The notes below the pieces were generated by a model. The model did no database searches and had not been told where the DNA came from. It saw nothing but the letters and a program-made list of their open reading frames with translations. A stretch of DNA of 64,000 bases from Rhodoglobus sp. GTDB taxonomy: Bacteria; Actinomycetota; Actinomycetes; Actinomycetales; Microbacteriaceae. The stretch lies in assembly GCA_025463515.1 (NCBI GenBank), contig JAODAQ010000018.1:42204-106203 (forward strand). Direction: 5' to 3'. This document shows positions 33,080 through 41,956 of the stretch, in pieces (positions within the stretch are counted from its first letter, which is position 1; each line of letters starts with the position of its first letter). A program made the position numbers and the translations under genes.

Positions 33080-35536
33080 TCAACTCTCCGGTTTCACGTC
33101 TGATGGTTCCTTGTCGGTGCGCCAGCCCCGCCAGCTGGGCTGCCGCAGTTTTCCGGTGGGGGTCCACTCGGCGAACTCGACCTCGCCGACGAGCACGGGG
33201 GAGATGTAGTGGGCGTCCTTCGCCTCGGGCGCGGGCAGCTCGTCGAAGGGGCTCGTCTTGCGCTCTAGGCGCCGGAACCGGGATGCCATCGCGTCGAGGT
33301 CGCGGTCGGTGAATCCGGTGCCGACCTTGCCGACGAAGCGCAGTCCGTCGCCGTCCGGGATGCCCATGAGCAGCGAGCCCACCCGGTGCGCCCGGTTGCC
33401 CGCACCGGGCTTCCAGGCGCCGATCACGACCTCCTGGGTGAGGTGGTGCTTGAGTTTGATCCAGGAGCGGACCCGCTTGCCCGCGTTGTACGTGCTCGTG
33501 CGGCGCTTGGCCATGACGCCCTCGAGACCGAGCTTGCGGCTCATCGCCATCGCGGCGCCGACGTCGCCCTCGAACACCGGCGGCACCTGCACGGCGCCCG
33601 TGGACCGCACGGTCTTCTCGAGAGCCTCCCGCCGCTCGGTGTAGCCCTCCTTCGCGAGGCTCCTGCCGTCGACCTCGAGCAGGTCGAACGCCATGAAGTG
33701 CACGGGCACCTTGCTTCTCGCGGCCTCGACCTCGGCGAGCTTGGTCAGCCCCATGCGCCGCTGCAGCAGGCCGAAGTCGGGCCGCCCGGCCCGAGTGAGC
33801 GCCACGATCTCGCCGTCGATCACGGCGTCGCCGTCCACCGCCTCGGCGAGGCTCGCGAGCTCCGGGTAGCGGGAGGTCACGTCCACGCCGTTGCGGCTCG
33901 TGAGGCGCACCTGCCCGTGGGCGACCTGGGCGATGGCGCGGATGCCGTCCCACTTCATCTCGAAGGCCCACTGGTCGGCATCCCCGAGCTCCCCTTCTGT
34001 GCCCAGGGTTGCGAGCATGGGGCTCGGCGCGCTGCGGTCGCGCGTGTCCTTGCTGCCCCCGATCACCTTGCGGCGCGAGTCGGCTTTGGCGTGGCGGGTC
34101 GGCTGCTCCTCCACCGACTTCATGAGGTGGATCAGCCAGTTGTTCTCCGACCCGTCGCGCCCGCCGGTCTGGATGAGCGCGTACCGGTGCGAGCCGTGCT
34201 TCTCGCCGTGGAGCGTCGCGATGACCTCCTTGCCGTCGCGCCACTTCTCGAGGTCGTAGGTGCCGCGGTCCCAGATCGTCACGTCGCCCGCGCCGTACTG
34301 CCCCGCCGGGATGGTGCCCTCGAAGGTGCCGTACTCGAGCGGGTGGTCCTCCGTCTGCACGGCGAGGTGGTTCTTCGCGATATCGGTGGGCACGCCCTTG
34401 GGCAGCGCCCAGCTCACGAGCACGCCGTCGTGCTCGAGCCGGAAGTCGTAGTGCAGCCGGCTCGCGTGGTGCTCCTGGATGACGAAGGTCTGGCCGGCGG
34501 TCGGCGGCGCGACTGCGGAGGGCACGGGCTCCGGTGTGACCGATCCGTCGCGCATGCTCCGGTACTTCGCGAGCCGGTCGTCTGCGCCGTCGGCGTGCTC
34601 GAAGCCGGCCATCCGCGCGGGTGTCGGCTCGAGGGACGACAGGTGGCCGGCCGTGAGGTCAGCGAGGATGTCGCCCTTCTTCTCCACCCGCTTGATCATG
34701 TCCTGGTAGCCGATCTGCGCCAGGTCGGGGGAGTCGAGCTCCTTCCACGTCCGCGGCGCCGCAACCATCGGGTGCGACCTGCCCCGCAGGGAGTACGGCG
34801 TGATGGTCGTCTTGTTGCCGTTGTTCTGGCTCCAGTCGACGAGCACGCGGCCTTCGCGCAGCGTCTTCTTCATGTCGCTCACCACGAGCTCCGGGTGGTC
34901 GGCCTCGAGCGCCCGGGCGAGCTCGTGGGCCACCTCCGAGACCTGGTCGCTGGTCTGCTTGCCGTCCAGAGCGGCGTACAGATGGATGCCCTTGCTGCCG
35001 CTCGTCACGGGCATCGGGTCGAGCCCCATGTCCTTCAGGATCGCGCGCGCCCAGCGGGCAACCTCGGCGCACTCCTGCAGCCCCGCACCGGGACCGGGGT
35101 CGAGGTCGAGCACGAGGCGGTCCGGGTTCTTGCGCGCCCCCGTGCGGCCGAACTGCCACTGCGGCACATGGATCTCGAGCGCCGCGATCTGCGCGAGCCA
35201 GGTGAGCGTCGCGAGGTCGTTCACGAGCGGATAGGTGTTCACGTGGTCCGAGTGCTGCAGCTCGCGGCGCAGCACCCACTGCGGCGTCGAGCGCTCGTCG
35301 AGGTTCTTCTGGAAGAACATCTCGCCCGGGGCATCCGCGGTGCCGACGCCGTGCACCCAGCGCTTGCGGGTCGCTGGCCGGTTCTTGGCGTGCGGGATGA
35401 GGGCGTCCGCCACTCGCGCGTAGTAGTCGAGCACATCGGCCTTCGTCGTGCCCGTCTCGGGGTAGAGGACCTTGTCGAGGTTGGTCAGCTTGAGCCGGTG
35501 CCCGTCGATCGTGACTACCTGGTCTTCTGCTGCCAT
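33080..35536 (-). CDS. ligD: multifunctional ATP-dependent DNA ligase LigD
   Basis: The 818-residue end-joining enzyme has the domain order polymerase, 3'-phosphoesterase, ligase. The polymerase/primase domain (about 10-290) has LVLDLDPG with the catalytic Asp pair and SGSKGIHLY. The phosphoesterase (about 355-480) has HHASRLHYDFRLEHDG. The ligase (about 505 to the end) has EMKWDGIRA with the adenylated Lys, DGEIVAL and EGVMAKRR. ATG 35536 is chosen because GGGAGG lies 8 bases ahead; ATG 35542 is too close to it. It is divergent from ku, so both halves of the bacterial non-homologous end-joining system are here. Confidence 0.96.
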   Translation of the reverse strand: MAAEDQVVTIDGHRLKLTNLDKVLYPETGTTKADVLDYYARVADALIPHAKNRPATRKRWVHGVGTADAPGEMFFQKNLDERSTPQWVLRRELQHSDHVNTYPLVNDLATLTWLAQIAALEIHVPQWQFGRTGARKNPDRLVLDLDPGPGAGLQECAEVARWARAILKDMGLDPMPVTSGSKGIHLYAALDGKQTSDQVSEVAHELARALEADHPELVVSDMKKTLREGRVLVDWSQNNGNKTTITPYSLRGRSHPMVAAPRTWKELDSPDLAQIGYQDMIKRVEKKGDILADLTAGHLSSLEPTPARMAGFEHADGADDRLAKYRSMRDGSVTPEPVPSAVAPPTAGQTFVIQEHHASRLHYDFRLEHDGVLVSWALPKGVPTDIAKNHLAVQTEDHPLEYGTFEGTIPAGQYGAGDVTIWDRGTYDLEKWRDGKEVIATLHGEKHGSHRYALIQTGGRDGSENNWLIHLMKSVEEQPTRHAKADSRRKVIGGSKDTRDRSAPSPMLATLGTEGELGDADQWAFEMKWDGIRAIAQVAHGQVRLTSRNGVDVTSRYPELASLAEAVDGDAVIDGEIVALTRAGRPDFGLLQRRMGLTKLAEVEAARSKVPVHFMAFDLLEVDGRSLAKEGYTERREALEKTVRSTGAVQVPPVFEGDVGAAMAMSRKLGLEGVMAKRRTSTYNAGKRVRSWIKLKHHLTQEVVIGAWKPGAGNRAHRVGSLLMGIPDGDGLRFVGKVGTGFTDRDLDAMASRFRRLERKTSPFDELPAPEAKDAHYISPVLVGEVEFAEWTPTGKLRQPSWRGWRTDKEPSDVKPES

Positions 35537-35576
35537 CCCCATATCCTCCCTGCCCCGCCACCGCCATGGCTAGCGC

Positions 35577-35582
35577 TTGACA
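35577..35582 (+). promoter_or_regulatory. candidate -35 box for ku
   Basis: A perfect TTGACA lies 49 bases ahead of the ku ATG in the ligD-ku divergent gap. No convincing -10 hexamer is found at 16-18 bases, so this is only suggestive. Confidence 0.25.
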
Positions 35583-35630
35583 CCAGCCTGCACGAGAATG
35601 TGTACGGAGTTCACATCGAAGGGCAGGCTC

Positions 35631-36500
35631 ATGCGATCCATCTGGAAGGGCGCCATCACGTTCGGGCTCGTCAACGTGCCCGTCAAGGTCTACAGCGCCA
35701 CCGAGGACCACGACGTCTCACTGCACCAGGTGCACGCGAAAGACGGCGGGCGCATCCGGTACAAGCGCACGTGCGAGCTCGACGGCGAGGTAGTCGAGTA
35801 CGCGGACATCGCGAAGGCCTTCGACGACGGCGAGAAGACCGTCATCCTCACCGACGACGACATCGCCCTGCTGCCCGCGGAGAAGAGCCGCGAGATCGAC
35901 GTGGTCGAATTCGTGCCGAGCGACCAGGTCGACCCGATCATGTTCGAGAAGAGCTACTACCTCGAGCCCGATTCCAAGTCCGTGAAGGCGTACGCCCTGC
36001 TGCGCCAGACCCTCGAGCAGACCGACCGCACCGCGATCGTGCAGTTCGCGCTGCGCCAGAAGACCCGCCTCGGCGCCCTGCGCGTGCGCGGCGACGTGCT
36101 CATGCTCCAGGCACTGCTCTGGGACGACGAGGTGCGCGAGGCCAAGTTCTCCTCCCTCGACGAGAAGGTCACGATCTCGAAGAAGGAGCTCGAGATGTCC
36201 GAGGCGCTCGTGAAGAGCTTCGAGGCCGACTTCGACCCCGCCCGCTTCACCGACGACTACCAGGACCAGCTCAAGGAGCTCATCGAGGCCAAGCTCGAGA
36301 AGGGCGACGCGGTCGACACCGCCGAGACCTTCGGCGAGGCCGCGGAGGAGTCCGACGGCGGTGGCGAGGTGCTCGACCTCATGGAGGCCCTGCGGCGCAG
36401 CGTGGAGAAGAACCGCGAGGCCAAGGCGCCGGCGCGTGAGAAGGGCACAGCGAAGCCCGCGGCCAAGAAGGCGCCCGCCAAGAAGGCCAAGGCAGGTTGA
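35631..36500 (+). CDS. ku: Ku protein (non-homologous end joining)
   Basis: A 289-residue homodimeric ring protein that binds broken DNA ends and recruits LigD. The Ku core runs from MRSIWKGAITFGLVNVPVKVYSA through the bridge region to about residue 250; YKRTCELDG and FEKSYYLEPD are conserved. The C-terminal tail is Lys/Ala-rich (AAKKAPAKKAKAG), typical of extended actinobacterial Ku that binds DNA. ATG 35631 is the canonical start; the open frame runs 18 codons further upstream. The last GGT TGA is supplied by intergenic repeat copy D. Confidence 0.96.
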   Translation: MRSIWKGAITFGLVNVPVKVYSATEDHDVSLHQVHAKDGGRIRYKRTCELDGEVVEYADIAKAFDDGEKTVILTDDDIALLPAEKSREIDVVEFVPSDQVDPIMFEKSYYLEPDSKSVKAYALLRQTLEQTDRTAIVQFALRQKTRLGALRVRGDVLMLQALLWDDEVREAKFSSLDEKVTISKKELEMSEALVKSFEADFDPARFTDDYQDQLKELIEAKLEKGDAVDTAETFGEAAEESDGGGEVLDLMEALRRSVEKNREAKAPAREKGTAKPAAKKAPAKKAKAG

Positions 36501-36577
36501 GCAAGGCGCTCTGGCGCCTGTATCGAAACCGGTCGTTCAATCCGGGTTTCGAGACGGCCGCGGCGGCCTACTCAACT
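36495..36577. repeat. intergenic hairpin repeat, copy D
   Basis: GGTTGAGCAAGG...GTATCGAAACC and GGGTTTCGAGACGG...CTACTCAACT form two inverted halves with a few base changes. It lies between convergent ku and the Rho-N-like gene and contains the ku stop codon. Confidence 0.83.
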
Positions 36578-36579
36578 CA

Positions 36580-36846
36580 CTAGCTGTTGCGCAGTGAGCT
36601 GATGAGCTCGCCCTTCTTCTTGCCCGAGTAGCCCTTCAGGCCGATCTCCTTGGCCTTCTTGCGCAGCTCGGGCACCGTCCAGTCGTCGTAGTCGCCGGAC
36701 TTGCCGCCCTTGCGGCCCACGGCCGACCGCCCGCTAGCGGCGGCGGCGTTCGAGATGCGCGCAGCCTTCTGCTTGCTGTCGCCGTCCTTGCGCAGTTCCT
36801 CGTAGAGCTCCGGATCTTTGATGCTGTTCATTCGTGAATTCGGCAT
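36580..36846 (-). CDS. small Rho-N/SAP-like domain protein
   Basis: An 88-residue basic protein. The first half (NSIKDPELYEELRKDGDSKQ, SAVGRKGGKSG) is a charged module common in small actinobacterial proteins. The second half (WTVPELRKKAKEIGLKG, KKKGELISSLRNS) matches a Rho N-terminal/SAP-like helix-extended loop-helix that binds nucleic acid. ATG 36846 is chosen over one 21 bases upstream. Located beside ku, it may act on DNA, but that is only positional. Confidence 0.82.
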   Translation of the reverse strand: MPNSRMNSIKDPELYEELRKDGDSKQKAARISNAAAASGRSAVGRKGGKSGDYDDWTVPELRKKAKEIGLKGYSGKKKGELISSLRNS

Positions 36847-36937
36847 GCACTCCACGCTACGCAGCACGACTCTCGTCTCAAGGGGCTTGACTCACGCCGC
36901 TCGACCGCTCCTCGACCGGCCGTCGACGCAGGCCCGA

Positions 36938-36972
36938 GGCCTCGATACGGCCGCGAGCGACCTACTCGACCG
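36938..36972. repeat. half copy of the intergenic repeat at the BrkB gene end
   Basis: GGCCTCGATACGG...CTACTCGACCGG is a diverged single arm of the repeat family. Read on the minus strand it supplies the terminal PVE and TAG stop of the BrkB-type gene. Confidence 0.6.
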
Positions 36973-37966
36973 GCGCGGACTGCTCTCGGATCGCCCGCCC
37001 CTCCGCCTCGTCCCGGGCGCGCTGGCGGGCGAGCATGAGGTTGCGGTTGGTGTCGCGCATCGGCAGCTGGATGACCTCTTCTGCCCGGATGCCCGCCCGC
37101 AACTGGCGCAGTCGAACCAGTTCGGCGTCCACCTCGGCGCCGAGCACGAGCACCAGGTTCGTGATGTAGAGCCACAGCAGCAGCGCGAGGCCGCCGCCGA
37201 GCCATCCGTAGATGCGGTCGTACGTGCCGACCGTCGACACGTAGACGGTGAACGCCGCCGTGGCCAGGCCCCACGCCACGATCGCGAACAAGGCGCCGAA
37301 GCTCACCCAGCGCATGCGGTCGTGCCGCACGTTGGGCGTCACGTAGTAGAGCACGGCGATCAGGAGGGTGAACAGGATCGCGACCGCCGGCCACCGCCCC
37401 ACGACCCAGACGCCGAGCCACGGCTCGGTGATGCCCACCGCCTTGGCCACGCGCTCGGTGGTGAGCAGCAGGACGGCGATGGCGGCGAAGACCGCGAGCA
37501 GGAACACCGCGAGCAGGAGCATGAGCGCGCGGAACTTCCAGATCTGCCGCCCCTCCTGCAGCTCGTAGACCGTGTTGACCGCGCGGCCGAAGCCAGTCGC
37601 GTAGCTCGAGAGCGACCACAGCGAGAGCATAAGCCCGATGGCGAGGGCGATGCCGGGGTTGGAGACCGTGAAGAGCTGCGTGAGCGGCTCCTTGAGCGTC
37701 TCGACGGTCTCGGGCTGCACCACCTCGCCCACGATCCCGAGGAGGTTCGCCGCGGCATCCTTGCGGCCGTTGCCGATCGCGTACGCGGAGACCACGGTGA
37801 GCGCCATCGGGAACAGGGCCAGCGAGGAGAAGAACGTGAGCGCCGCGGCCGAGTCGATGCCGCGGTGCCGCACGAAGCCGTGCCACGCGCGCCGTGCGGC
37901 GTACCGCCAGTCGCCGCGCTCGAACGCCTTCGCGGTGGGAGCGGTGGGAGCGGCGGGCTCAGCCAC
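36962..37966 (-). CDS. YihY/BrkB-family inner-membrane protein
   Basis: A 334-residue integral membrane protein with six segments. DSAAALTFFSSLALFPMALT is the family's first-segment signature, and a YYVTPNVRHDRMRWVSFGA loop and the GGLALLLWLYITNLVLVLGAE segment are characteristic. Older annotations as ribonuclease BN are wrong for this family; it is likely a transporter or lipid-related membrane protein of uncertain function. Its start overlaps the end of the DUF6328 gene by 8 bases. The C-terminal PVE and stop come from a half repeat. Confidence 0.9.
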   Translation of the reverse strand: MAEPAAPTAPTAKAFERGDWRYAARRAWHGFVRHRGIDSAAALTFFSSLALFPMALTVVSAYAIGNGRKDAAANLLGIVGEVVQPETVETLKEPLTQLFTVSNPGIALAIGLMLSLWSLSSYATGFGRAVNTVYELQEGRQIWKFRALMLLLAVFLLAVFAAIAVLLLTTERVAKAVGITEPWLGVWVVGRWPAVAILFTLLIAVLYYVTPNVRHDRMRWVSFGALFAIVAWGLATAAFTVYVSTVGTYDRIYGWLGGGLALLLWLYITNLVLVLGAEVDAELVRLRQLRAGIRAEEVIQLPMRDTNRNLMLARQRARDEAEGRAIREQSAPVE

Positions 37967-38477
37967 GGGGCTCTTTTGCGGACCCGGCCTTCGCCCGCAC
38001 TATCGACGGCAGCGCGACCCACGCGAGGATGACCACGACGAGCGCGACGATCCCCGCGATGATGCCCGCCTCGCGGCTCACCACGACGTCGAAGATGAGC
38101 ATCGCCGTGCCGGTGAGCGTGAGCCCGACCGCCGCGAGGGTGGCCTTGAGCATGAAGTTCGCGATCTTCACGATCGTGCCCTTGGCCCGGCGACGGAACA
38201 GCGCGCGGTGCAGGGCGACCGGCGCCAGCGCGAGGGCGGTGGCGAGTGCGGCCACGATCACGAGGGCGAGGTAGGTGTCGATCTGGTAGGCGTCCAGGTC
38301 GGTGAACCGCTGCTGGAACGCGAGGGTGAGTAGGAAGCCGGTGAGGATCTGCGTGCCGGTCTGGATGACCCGCAGCTCCTGCAGGATCTCCGTCCAGTTG
38401 CGGTCGTTGCGCTCGCTCTCCGTCTCGTCGCGACCGTCGTGCGGGTCGACATCGGCGTGCGGGATGGCGCTGGTCAT
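37959..38477 (-). CDS. DUF6328-type membrane protein
   Basis: A 172-residue protein with a charged N-terminus (DPHDGRDETESERNDRNW) leading into ILQELRVIQTGTQILTGFLLTLAFQQRF, which is the family signature. Three further hydrophobic segments reach about residue 165. ATG 38477 overlaps the end of the alkA-type gene by 4 bases (38474-38477). It is packed between AlkA and BrkB genes in one operon-like run. Function unknown. Confidence 0.85.
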   Translation of the reverse strand: MTSAIPHADVDPHDGRDETESERNDRNWTEILQELRVIQTGTQILTGFLLTLAFQQRFTDLDAYQIDTYLALVIVAALATALALAPVALHRALFRRRAKGTIVKIANFMLKATLAAVGLTLTGTAMLIFDVVVSREAGIIAGIVALVVVILAWVALPSIVRAKAGSAKEPRG

Positions 38478-39937
38478 GCTCCGATCGTAGGTGCTGCGAC
38501 TTTCGGGGTCACAGGCCTTGCGCGCCACAGGTGGAGTCCGGCATAGCTGCGCCACGGCGCCCACCGCCGGGCGTGGTCGGCGAGCCCCTTCGTCGTGCCG
38601 GGCAGGCCCAGGGCGGCCGCGCTCTGCAGCATCACGAGGTCGGTGCCGAGCATGACGTCGGGGTTGCCGAGCACGCGCATCGCGAGGTAGCCGGCGGTCC
38701 AGGGGCCGATTCCGGGGAGGGCGACGAGCTGCGCGGTGAACTCGTCCACGGGCATCCCGACGTCCAGGACCAGTGCGCCGGATGCCAGCGCCTCCGCCGC
38801 GCCCAGGATCGTCTCGATCCGGCTCGCGGGACCCCGCAGCACAGCGCGGCCGCCCTCGACGAACTGCTGCGCGGTCGGGAAGAGCCCGCCCGTCCCGAGC
38901 TCCCGCGTCAGCGTCCCGAGCACCGTGCGCGCAGCGGCCACCGAGATCTGCTGCCCCACGAGCGTGCGGAACAGCGCCTCCTCCGCGTCGACGGTACCCG
39001 GCAGCCGGATGCCCGGGCGCGCGCCCACGAGCGGCGCGAGCACCTCGTCCCGGGAGAGCGCGCCGTCGATGGCCACGGAGTCCGCGTCGAGGTCGAACAG
39101 ACGGCGGACCCGGGCCACGAGGGTGGAGACATCCGCGATGCTCTCGAGCCGGGCCGTGCAGCGGATGCCGTTGCCGTCGAGCTCGAGCCGCACCTGGGCG
39201 ACGCCGCCGGGCAGGCGGACCGCGCGCTCGAAGAACGAATCGTCGCCCGTCTCGAGCCCGGCGACGGAGTGGTCGGCGAAGAAGCGCATCAGGCCGGTGC
39301 CGTCGAACGGCGCACGGGCGGGCAGCCTGAGCGAGATGGTGGACGGCGCCTCCGACGCGACCGCCCGGCCTCCGCGCCGCGCGAGCCTGCGCAGGTCGCT
39401 CGGCGTCGTCTCGTACACCGCGAGGATCGTGTCGTTGAACTGCCGGATGCTCGAGAAGCCGGCCGCGAAGGCGACATCGGCGATCGGCAGCTCGGTGGAG
39501 GCGAGCAGTGTGCGGGCGCCCTGCGCACGGTGGGCGCGCGCGAGGGCGAGGGGCCCTGCGCCGAGCTCGGAGACGAGCACGCGCGTGAGGTGCCGCGGTG
39601 TGTAGCCGAGTCGGGACGCGAGCCCCGGGACGCCCTCGCGCTCCACGACCCCGTCGGTGATGAGGCGCATCGCCCGGGAGGCGAGGTCGTCGCTCAGGTT
39701 CCAGTCGGGGGAGCCGGGCACGGCATCGGGCTGGCACCGCTTGCACGCGCGCAGGCCGGCCTCGTGGGCGGCGGCGGCGGTGCGGTAGAAGCTGACGTTC
39801 TTCTCGCGCGGCGTCATGGCGGGGCAACTGGGCCGGCAGTAGATGCCGGTCGAGTGCACGCCCGCGATGAACTGGCCGTCGAACCGCGAGTCGCGCGACG
39901 ACAGGGCGCGGTACTTCTCCGCAAACGTGGTGTCCAT
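38474..39937 (-). CDS. Ada-AlkA fusion: methyl-phosphotriester sensor, AraC HTH and 3-methyladenine glycosylase
   Basis: A 487-residue DNA alkylation-damage protein. The N-terminus is the Ada zinc domain (GIYCRPSCPA ... CKRCQPD) whose first cysteine accepts methyl groups from phosphotriesters. An AraC-type helix-turn-helix follows at about 85-180 (DVAFAAGFSSIRQFN). The C-terminal half is AlkA: HhH motif VALPGIGPWTAGYLAMR with catalytic Asp in LGTDLVML. The O6-methylguanine transferase module of full Ada is absent. ATG 39937 gives the usual N-terminus; the open frame extends 25 codons upstream. It probably self-regulates its operon on methylation. Confidence 0.94.
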   Translation of the reverse strand: MDTTFAEKYRALSSRDSRFDGQFIAGVHSTGIYCRPSCPAMTPREKNVSFYRTAAAAHEAGLRACKRCQPDAVPGSPDWNLSDDLASRAMRLITDGVVEREGVPGLASRLGYTPRHLTRVLVSELGAGPLALARAHRAQGARTLLASTELPIADVAFAAGFSSIRQFNDTILAVYETTPSDLRRLARRGGRAVASEAPSTISLRLPARAPFDGTGLMRFFADHSVAGLETGDDSFFERAVRLPGGVAQVRLELDGNGIRCTARLESIADVSTLVARVRRLFDLDADSVAIDGALSRDEVLAPLVGARPGIRLPGTVDAEEALFRTLVGQQISVAAARTVLGTLTRELGTGGLFPTAQQFVEGGRAVLRGPASRIETILGAAEALASGALVLDVGMPVDEFTAQLVALPGIGPWTAGYLAMRVLGNPDVMLGTDLVMLQSAAALGLPGTTKGLADHARRWAPWRSYAGLHLWRARPVTPKVAAPTIGA

Positions 39938-40066
39938 GGCTCCAGACTCACACGGCCCACCGACGCTATCTAGCGGGAATCGGACACGGCCAGTCGGCCG
40001 TATCTCATCCACGGGGCGGAACGCAAGGTCTACCTGCTGTTCACCCTTCGCCCCAATACTTGGCGC

Positions 40067-40465
40067 GTGACCGCAGAACTGAAGCCCTCAACGACCCCCA
40101 CCCACGACCGTCCCCTCACGGCGGCGCAGAGCACGCGCATCCGTACGCGCCTCGTCGCCGACCTCAAGGACGCCCATGACCTCGAGACCCAGCTGAGCCA
40201 TGAGATCGCCGACGGCATCGAGTCGCGCCGCGGCTCGTCGAACGACGAGATCGACGACCCGGAGGGCTCGAACACGGCGTTCGAGGGCGCGCAGTCCCGC
40301 GCCATGCTCAAGCAGACCACGCAGCACGCGCGCGAGATCTCCGAGGCGCTCGCCCGCCTCGACCAGGGCAGCTACGGCACGTGCAGCTCCTGCGGCGGCG
40401 CGATCGCGAAGGGGCGCCTCGAGGCGCGCCCGTCCACGCAGCACTGCATCGCCTGCGCCGCGTAG
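40067..40465 (+). CDS. DksA/TraR-family C4 zinc-finger protein
   Basis: A 132-residue protein with a coiled-coil region (about 25-95, RIRTRLVADLKDAHDLETQL) and a C-terminal zinc finger CSSC...CIAC. DksA-like proteins bind the RNA polymerase secondary channel and modulate initiation. The tip here has NDEIDDPEGSNTAFEGAQ instead of the DksA Asp-x-x-Asp-Ala tip, so it is a general TraR/DksA relative. GTG 40067 start. It is divergent from the Ada-AlkA gene. Confidence 0.9.
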   Translation: MTAELKPSTTPTHDRPLTAAQSTRIRTRLVADLKDAHDLETQLSHEIADGIESRRGSSNDEIDDPEGSNTAFEGAQSRAMLKQTTQHAREISEALARLDQGSYGTCSSCGGAIAKGRLEARPSTQHCIACAA

Positions 40466-40515
40466 GGCGGGGGCTCTCGGCGGGCGACGATTGCGACGCT
40501 GAATAGAATCGCAGA

Positions 40516-41910
40516 ATGAGCGTTACCAGCCCGAGCCACGCGTCCGCGCATCCCGACTACCAGAACGTCCTCACGCTGCTGAAGGACGCGCTCGGCGATG
40601 CTGTGTCGACGGAGTCGGGCGATCTCGAGGAAGCCCGCGCCGACAAGTCGGGGCACGTGTCGGGCAGCGCGCCGCTCGTGGTGGTCACCGCGCGCAGCAT
40701 CGAGGACGTGCAGGCGACGCTGCGCATCGCCACCCAGACGGGCACTCCCGTGGTCGCGCGCGGCGCGGGAACCGGCCTCGCGGGCGGCGCTATCGCGGAA
40801 GCCGGCCAGATCGTGATCTCCACACTCGCGATGAACCGGCTCCTGGAGGTCTCGATCGACGACGAGCTGGCCGTCGTGCAGCCCGGCATCATCAACGCCG
40901 AGCTCAACGAGCAGCTCGAGCCGCACGGCCTGTGGTTCGCCCCCGACCCGGCGAGCCGCGCGATCTCGACCGTCGGCGGCAACATCGCGACCAACGCCGG
41001 TGGCCTCCTGTGCGCCAAGTACGGCGTGACCCGCGACGCCGTCCTCGGGCTCAAGGTGGTCCTCGCCGACGGGCGGCTCCTCGAGCTCGGCCACCGCACC
41101 GTGAAGGGCGTCACGGGCCTCGACCTCACGGCCCTCATGGTCGGTTCGGAGGGCACCCTCGGCGTGATCGTCGAGGCGACCGTCAAGACGCGTCGCCTGG
41201 TGGCGGGCCCGGTCGCTGTGATCAGCGCCAATTTCAGCACCGTGGATGACGCAGCGCGCGCCGCGGCCGTCATCACGTCGTCCGGCCTCCACCCGGCCAT
41301 CATGGAGCTCATCGGCGAGAGCGCTATGGCGGGCATCGCCGCACACCTGGGGATCGACCACCCCGGTGGCTCCCAGCTCATCATCCAGGCCGACGGACCC
41401 GGCGCCCAGACCGAGGCCGACGCCATCGTCGCCGTCATCCGCTCCCTCGGCGGCACGGCAGACCTCTCGCTCGACCGCGAGGAGGGGGAGCGGCTCTTCG
41501 CAATCCGCCGCTCGTTCCACCCGGCCATGGCAGCCCTCGGCACGGTGCTCATCGAAGACGTGTGCGTGCCGCGCAGCGCCCTTCCCGCCATGTTCGCGGC
41601 GATCGGCGAGATCGAGGCCAAGTACGGCATCTCGATCCCGACGGTGGCGCACGCGGGCGACGGCAACCTGCACCCGAACTTCATCCTCGGCGACACCGGC
41701 GAGGTTCCCGACGAGATCTGGTCGGCGGCCGACGAGATGTTCCTCGCCGCCCTGCGCCTCGGCGGCACGCTCACGGGGGAGCACGGCATCGGCATCCTCA
41801 AGCGCCGCTGGCTGCGCGACGAGCTCGGCGACGACCAGCTGGCGCTGCAGGAGCAGATCAAGGCCGTGTTCGACCCGCAGGGCATCCTGAACCCGGGCAA
41901 GGTGTTCTAG
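40516..41910 (+). CDS. FAD-linked oxidase (glycolate oxidase GlcD-like)
   Basis: A 464-residue flavoprotein with the PCMH/FAD_binding_4 domain (VVARGAGTGLAGGAI, PDPASRAISTVGGNIATNAGG) and a C-terminal FAD-oxidase domain (THAHAGDGNLHPNF-like AHAGDGNLHPNF, GEHGIGILKR). It oxidises a 2-hydroxy acid such as glycolate or lactate, passing electrons to the respiratory chain. No GlcE or GlcF subunit is adjacent, so it may work alone as a D-lactate/D-2-hydroxyacid dehydrogenase. The start ATG 40516 has AGAATAG before it. Confidence 0.93.
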   Translation: MSVTSPSHASAHPDYQNVLTLLKDALGDAVSTESGDLEEARADKSGHVSGSAPLVVVTARSIEDVQATLRIATQTGTPVVARGAGTGLAGGAIAEAGQIVISTLAMNRLLEVSIDDELAVVQPGIINAELNEQLEPHGLWFAPDPASRAISTVGGNIATNAGGLLCAKYGVTRDAVLGLKVVLADGRLLELGHRTVKGVTGLDLTALMVGSEGTLGVIVEATVKTRRLVAGPVAVISANFSTVDDAARAAAVITSSGLHPAIMELIGESAMAGIAAHLGIDHPGGSQLIIQADGPGAQTEADAIVAVIRSLGGTADLSLDREEGERLFAIRRSFHPAMAALGTVLIEDVCVPRSALPAMFAAIGEIEAKYGISIPTVAHAGDGNLHPNFILGDTGEVPDEIWSAADEMFLAALRLGGTLTGEHGIGILKRRWLRDELGDDQLALQEQIKAVFDPQGILNPGKVF

Positions 41911-41956
41911 CGGCCGCACTGGGAATAGCAGCGGCAGACTGATCGTTCTGTCTATT

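Noticed and set aside
33386..36439. Long (about 1,000 codons) open frame opposite ligD and running into ku
   Set aside because: It is a GC-driven shadow of two well-supported genes; the predicted protein is low-complexity Arg/Ala/Val-rich without domains.
36962..37966. Ribonuclease BN annotation for the BrkB-type protein
   Set aside because: RNase BN activity belongs to a different, soluble protein family; this is an integral membrane protein.
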